Shown: positions 37,757 through 39,380 of the stretch, piece by piece | Layout: every line of letters starts with the position of its first letter | Numbering within the stretch: the stretch's first letter is position 1 | Origin: an uncultured Gammaproteobacteria bacterium | Lineage (GTDB): Bacteria > Pseudomonadota > Gammaproteobacteria > Pseudomonadales > UBA5518 | Direction of reading: 5' to 3' | Length of the DNA: 39,380 nucleotides | Assembly: GCA_903928015.1 (NCBI GenBank) | Contig: CAIYPF010000113.1 | Coordinates: 1-39,380 of the forward strand | Notes under the pieces: generated by a model | Database searches by the model: none | Told to the model about the DNA's origin: nothing | The model's input: the letters and a program-made list of their open reading frames with translations, nothing else | Position numbers and translations under genes: made by a program

Positions 37757-39331
37757 TCAGCCCACCGGCTCCTCCACGATCAGCGCAGGCGTGTCCTGCC
37801 GCAACGTCTGGCCACGGAAAAACGCCGGGTCGCGCAGATAACACGCGAACATGAATGCCCCGCCCAGCACGAGGATGCCCACGCCGATCGCGAAGACCGT
37901 GCCCACGCCCATGATGGAGCCGCCGCTGCCGTAGGCAGGATCGAAACTGCTCACGCTCAGTTGCAGGAACATCGCCGCCAGCATGCCGCCGCCGAGGAGT
38001 GGCAACAGGCCCTTGGTGATGAGTGGTGCCAGCCCCAGACGGTACTCGTGCCGGAAGTACCACACGCAGGCGAAGGCCGTGAGGCCGTAGTAGAAGCAGA
38101 TCATCAGCCCCAGCGATTCGACGGTGTCCCCGAGCACGTTCTCGCTCAGCATCGTCATCACGCCATAGAAGCCTGCCGTCAGCACGCCTGCCATCAGCGT
38201 GGCGTTCCCCGGCACCTTGTGCGCGGGGTGGATGTCGGCGAAGAACGCGGGCATGGCGCGGTAGACACCCATCGCGAGCAGCGTGCGTGCGGCGGGAATG
38301 AACGTTGTCTGCAGGCTCGAGGCCGCGCTCGCCAGCACCGCGCCGAAGAGCAGGATGGCGAGACCCTCGCCCATGATGGGTGCGGCAAGCGCCGCGAATA
38401 CGTTGTCCTGCGTGGCGTCGCTCCGGAGCCCGATGCCCGTCTCACCCACGCCCGCATAGCTCTGCGTGGCCACCGCGACCAGCAGGTAGGTGCCGGCAAG
38501 CGAGATGATCGAGGCGATCGCGGCCACCGCCGGCGTACGCTCGCTGCCGCTGGTTTCCTCGTTGGCGGCCAGACTCACGTCCCAGCCCCAGTAGATGAAA
38601 ATCGAGAGCGAGAGGCCCGCTGCCAGCGCTGCGGCCGAGGGAATGGCGAAGGGGTTAAGCCAGTTCCAGTCGAAGGCAATGGCAGTTGGCACCGTGCCGC
38701 TGCCGGCCTTTGCGAGCGCGAGACCGCAGAACAGGAAGAGCACCACCATCTGGAAACCGACCAGCGCGTAGGTGATGCGCTTTGCGGTGGACATGCCCTT
38801 CCACGACACCCACGTTGCCAGCGCCACGAAGACGGTCGTGGTCGCAACGTTCACCAGTTTGTGGTCACCGAATTCCGCGATGCCCGGGTCGCCCAGCAGC
38901 TCGGACAGGAACAGGTAGAAGTAGGTGGCGGCCACGCCCGCGGTGTTCGAGAGCACGATCACGTTCGCCACGATAAGACCCCAGCCGCACATCCAGCCGA
39001 TCCAGGGGCCGAAGGCCTTCACGGTCCACGTGAAGGAGGTGCCGGCATCCGGGGCCACGCGGTTCAGTGCGCGGTAGGCGAAGGCCGTGAGCAGCATGGG
39101 GATGAAGCCCGCGAGGAATACCGCGGGCAGTTGTACGCCGACCTCGCGCACGGTTGGCCCGAGCGCTGCGGTGAGCGCATAGACCGGAGCCACGCAGGAC
39201 ACCGCCATGGCGATGCTGCCCATCAGGCCCATGGAGTCGTGCTGCAGTCCCTTGTCGAGGAGATCGGGCTCGGCACGGTAGTGCGCGTCGTGTGCCGAGA
39301 TGTGCTCGTGCTGTTCGGGAGCGTTGCTCAA
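37757..39331 (-). CDS. APC family amino acid permease
   Basis: The 524-residue inner membrane protein has about twelve to fourteen hydrophobic segments and APC superfamily signatures: MGSIAMAVSCVAPVYALTA in the first helix, VAPDAGTSFTWTVKAFGPW between helices two and three, and YWGWDVSLAANEETSG in the middle. The start is TTG at 39331, the only in-frame start between an upstream stop and an internal ATG at residue 34. I see no purine-rich ribosome site before it. The internal ATG would remove the cytoplasmic N-terminus yet keep the first helix, so the start is unsure. The substrate is probably an amino acid or amine. It stands alone and converges with the CitE-like gene. Confidence 0.87.
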   Translation of the reverse strand: MSNAPEQHEHISAHDAHYRAEPDLLDKGLQHDSMGLMGSIAMAVSCVAPVYALTAALGPTVREVGVQLPAVFLAGFIPMLLTAFAYRALNRVAPDAGTSFTWTVKAFGPWIGWMCGWGLIVANVIVLSNTAGVAATYFYLFLSELLGDPGIAEFGDHKLVNVATTTVFVALATWVSWKGMSTAKRITYALVGFQMVVLFLFCGLALAKAGSGTVPTAIAFDWNWLNPFAIPSAAALAAGLSLSIFIYWGWDVSLAANEETSGSERTPAVAAIASIISLAGTYLLVAVATQSYAGVGETGIGLRSDATQDNVFAALAAPIMGEGLAILLFGAVLASAASSLQTTFIPAARTLLAMGVYRAMPAFFADIHPAHKVPGNATLMAGVLTAGFYGVMTMLSENVLGDTVESLGLMICFYYGLTAFACVWYFRHEYRLGLAPLITKGLLPLLGGGMLAAMFLQLSVSSFDPAYGSGGSIMGVGTVFAIGVGILVLGGAFMFACYLRDPAFFRGQTLRQDTPALIVEEPVG

Positions 39332-39380
39332 GGGAGGGGCTCTGGTGTGTCACGGAGGATCGGATGATCGCGCCGTCGGG

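Overview
The window is a GC-rich chromosomal segment, probably from a gammaproteobacterium. This rests on a Pseudomonas/enterobacterial-style Aer receptor, the DUF2339/DUF3999 gene pair, a BarA-type hybrid kinase, dense ATGA/GTGA gene overlaps, and heavy use of short-chain dehydrogenases (SDRs) and acyl-CoA dehydrogenases as in steroid- or terpenoid-degrading Halieaceae/Nevskiales-like bacteria. The taxonomic call is an inference. I saw no tRNA, rRNA, CRISPR array, prophage or intact transposase.

Region 1 (1-8864) is the metabolic core. It holds genes whose products closely resemble the mycobacterial KstR2-regulon proteins for degrading steroid rings C and D (the HIP pathway): FadE31, a partner acyl-CoA dehydrogenase, FadA6, an SDR, another partner dehydrogenase, FadE30 and IpdF. 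Two of the four dehydrogenases (1517-2566 and 4877-6022) carry the catalytic glutamate and two (333-1499 and 6019-7206) lack it, which suggests two alpha2-beta2 heteromers. An inverted, lower-GC glycosyltransferase-like gene (7222-7956) separates fadE30 from ipdF. The expected partners fadD3, echA20, ipdA, ipdB, ipdC and a TetR regulator are not in the window.

This region also carries the most unusual DNA. A two-hairpin repeat occurs at 1-77 and 3813-3889. The copies differ at ten bases, which form five base pairs, all compensated. Copy 1 is followed by a 40-bp tandem array of small hairpins. Copy 2 sits inside a perfect 26-bp inverted repeat.

Region 2 (8960-14193) is a two-gene signalling unit: a CHASE4 hybrid histidine kinase overlapping a REC-PAS-GGDEF-EAL cyclic-di-GMP regulator. 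Region 3 (14203-20510) has an MFS carrier divergent from a probable operon of an exported ureohydrolase, a TIM-barrel isomerase, two SDRs and a propeller-like protein. Region 4 (20562-27681) has a large exported Asp-box protein, a luciferase-family flavoenzyme, and an exported alpha/beta hydrolase coupled to an ABC-2 transporter. Region 5 (27839-33636) has a second MFS carrier and a DUF3999/DUF2339/Ddn-like operon. Region 6 (33776-39331) has murI, whose 3' end lies in a GGGGTCAGACCCC repeat, a GNAT acetyltransferase, aer, a CitE-like lyase and an APC amino acid permease.
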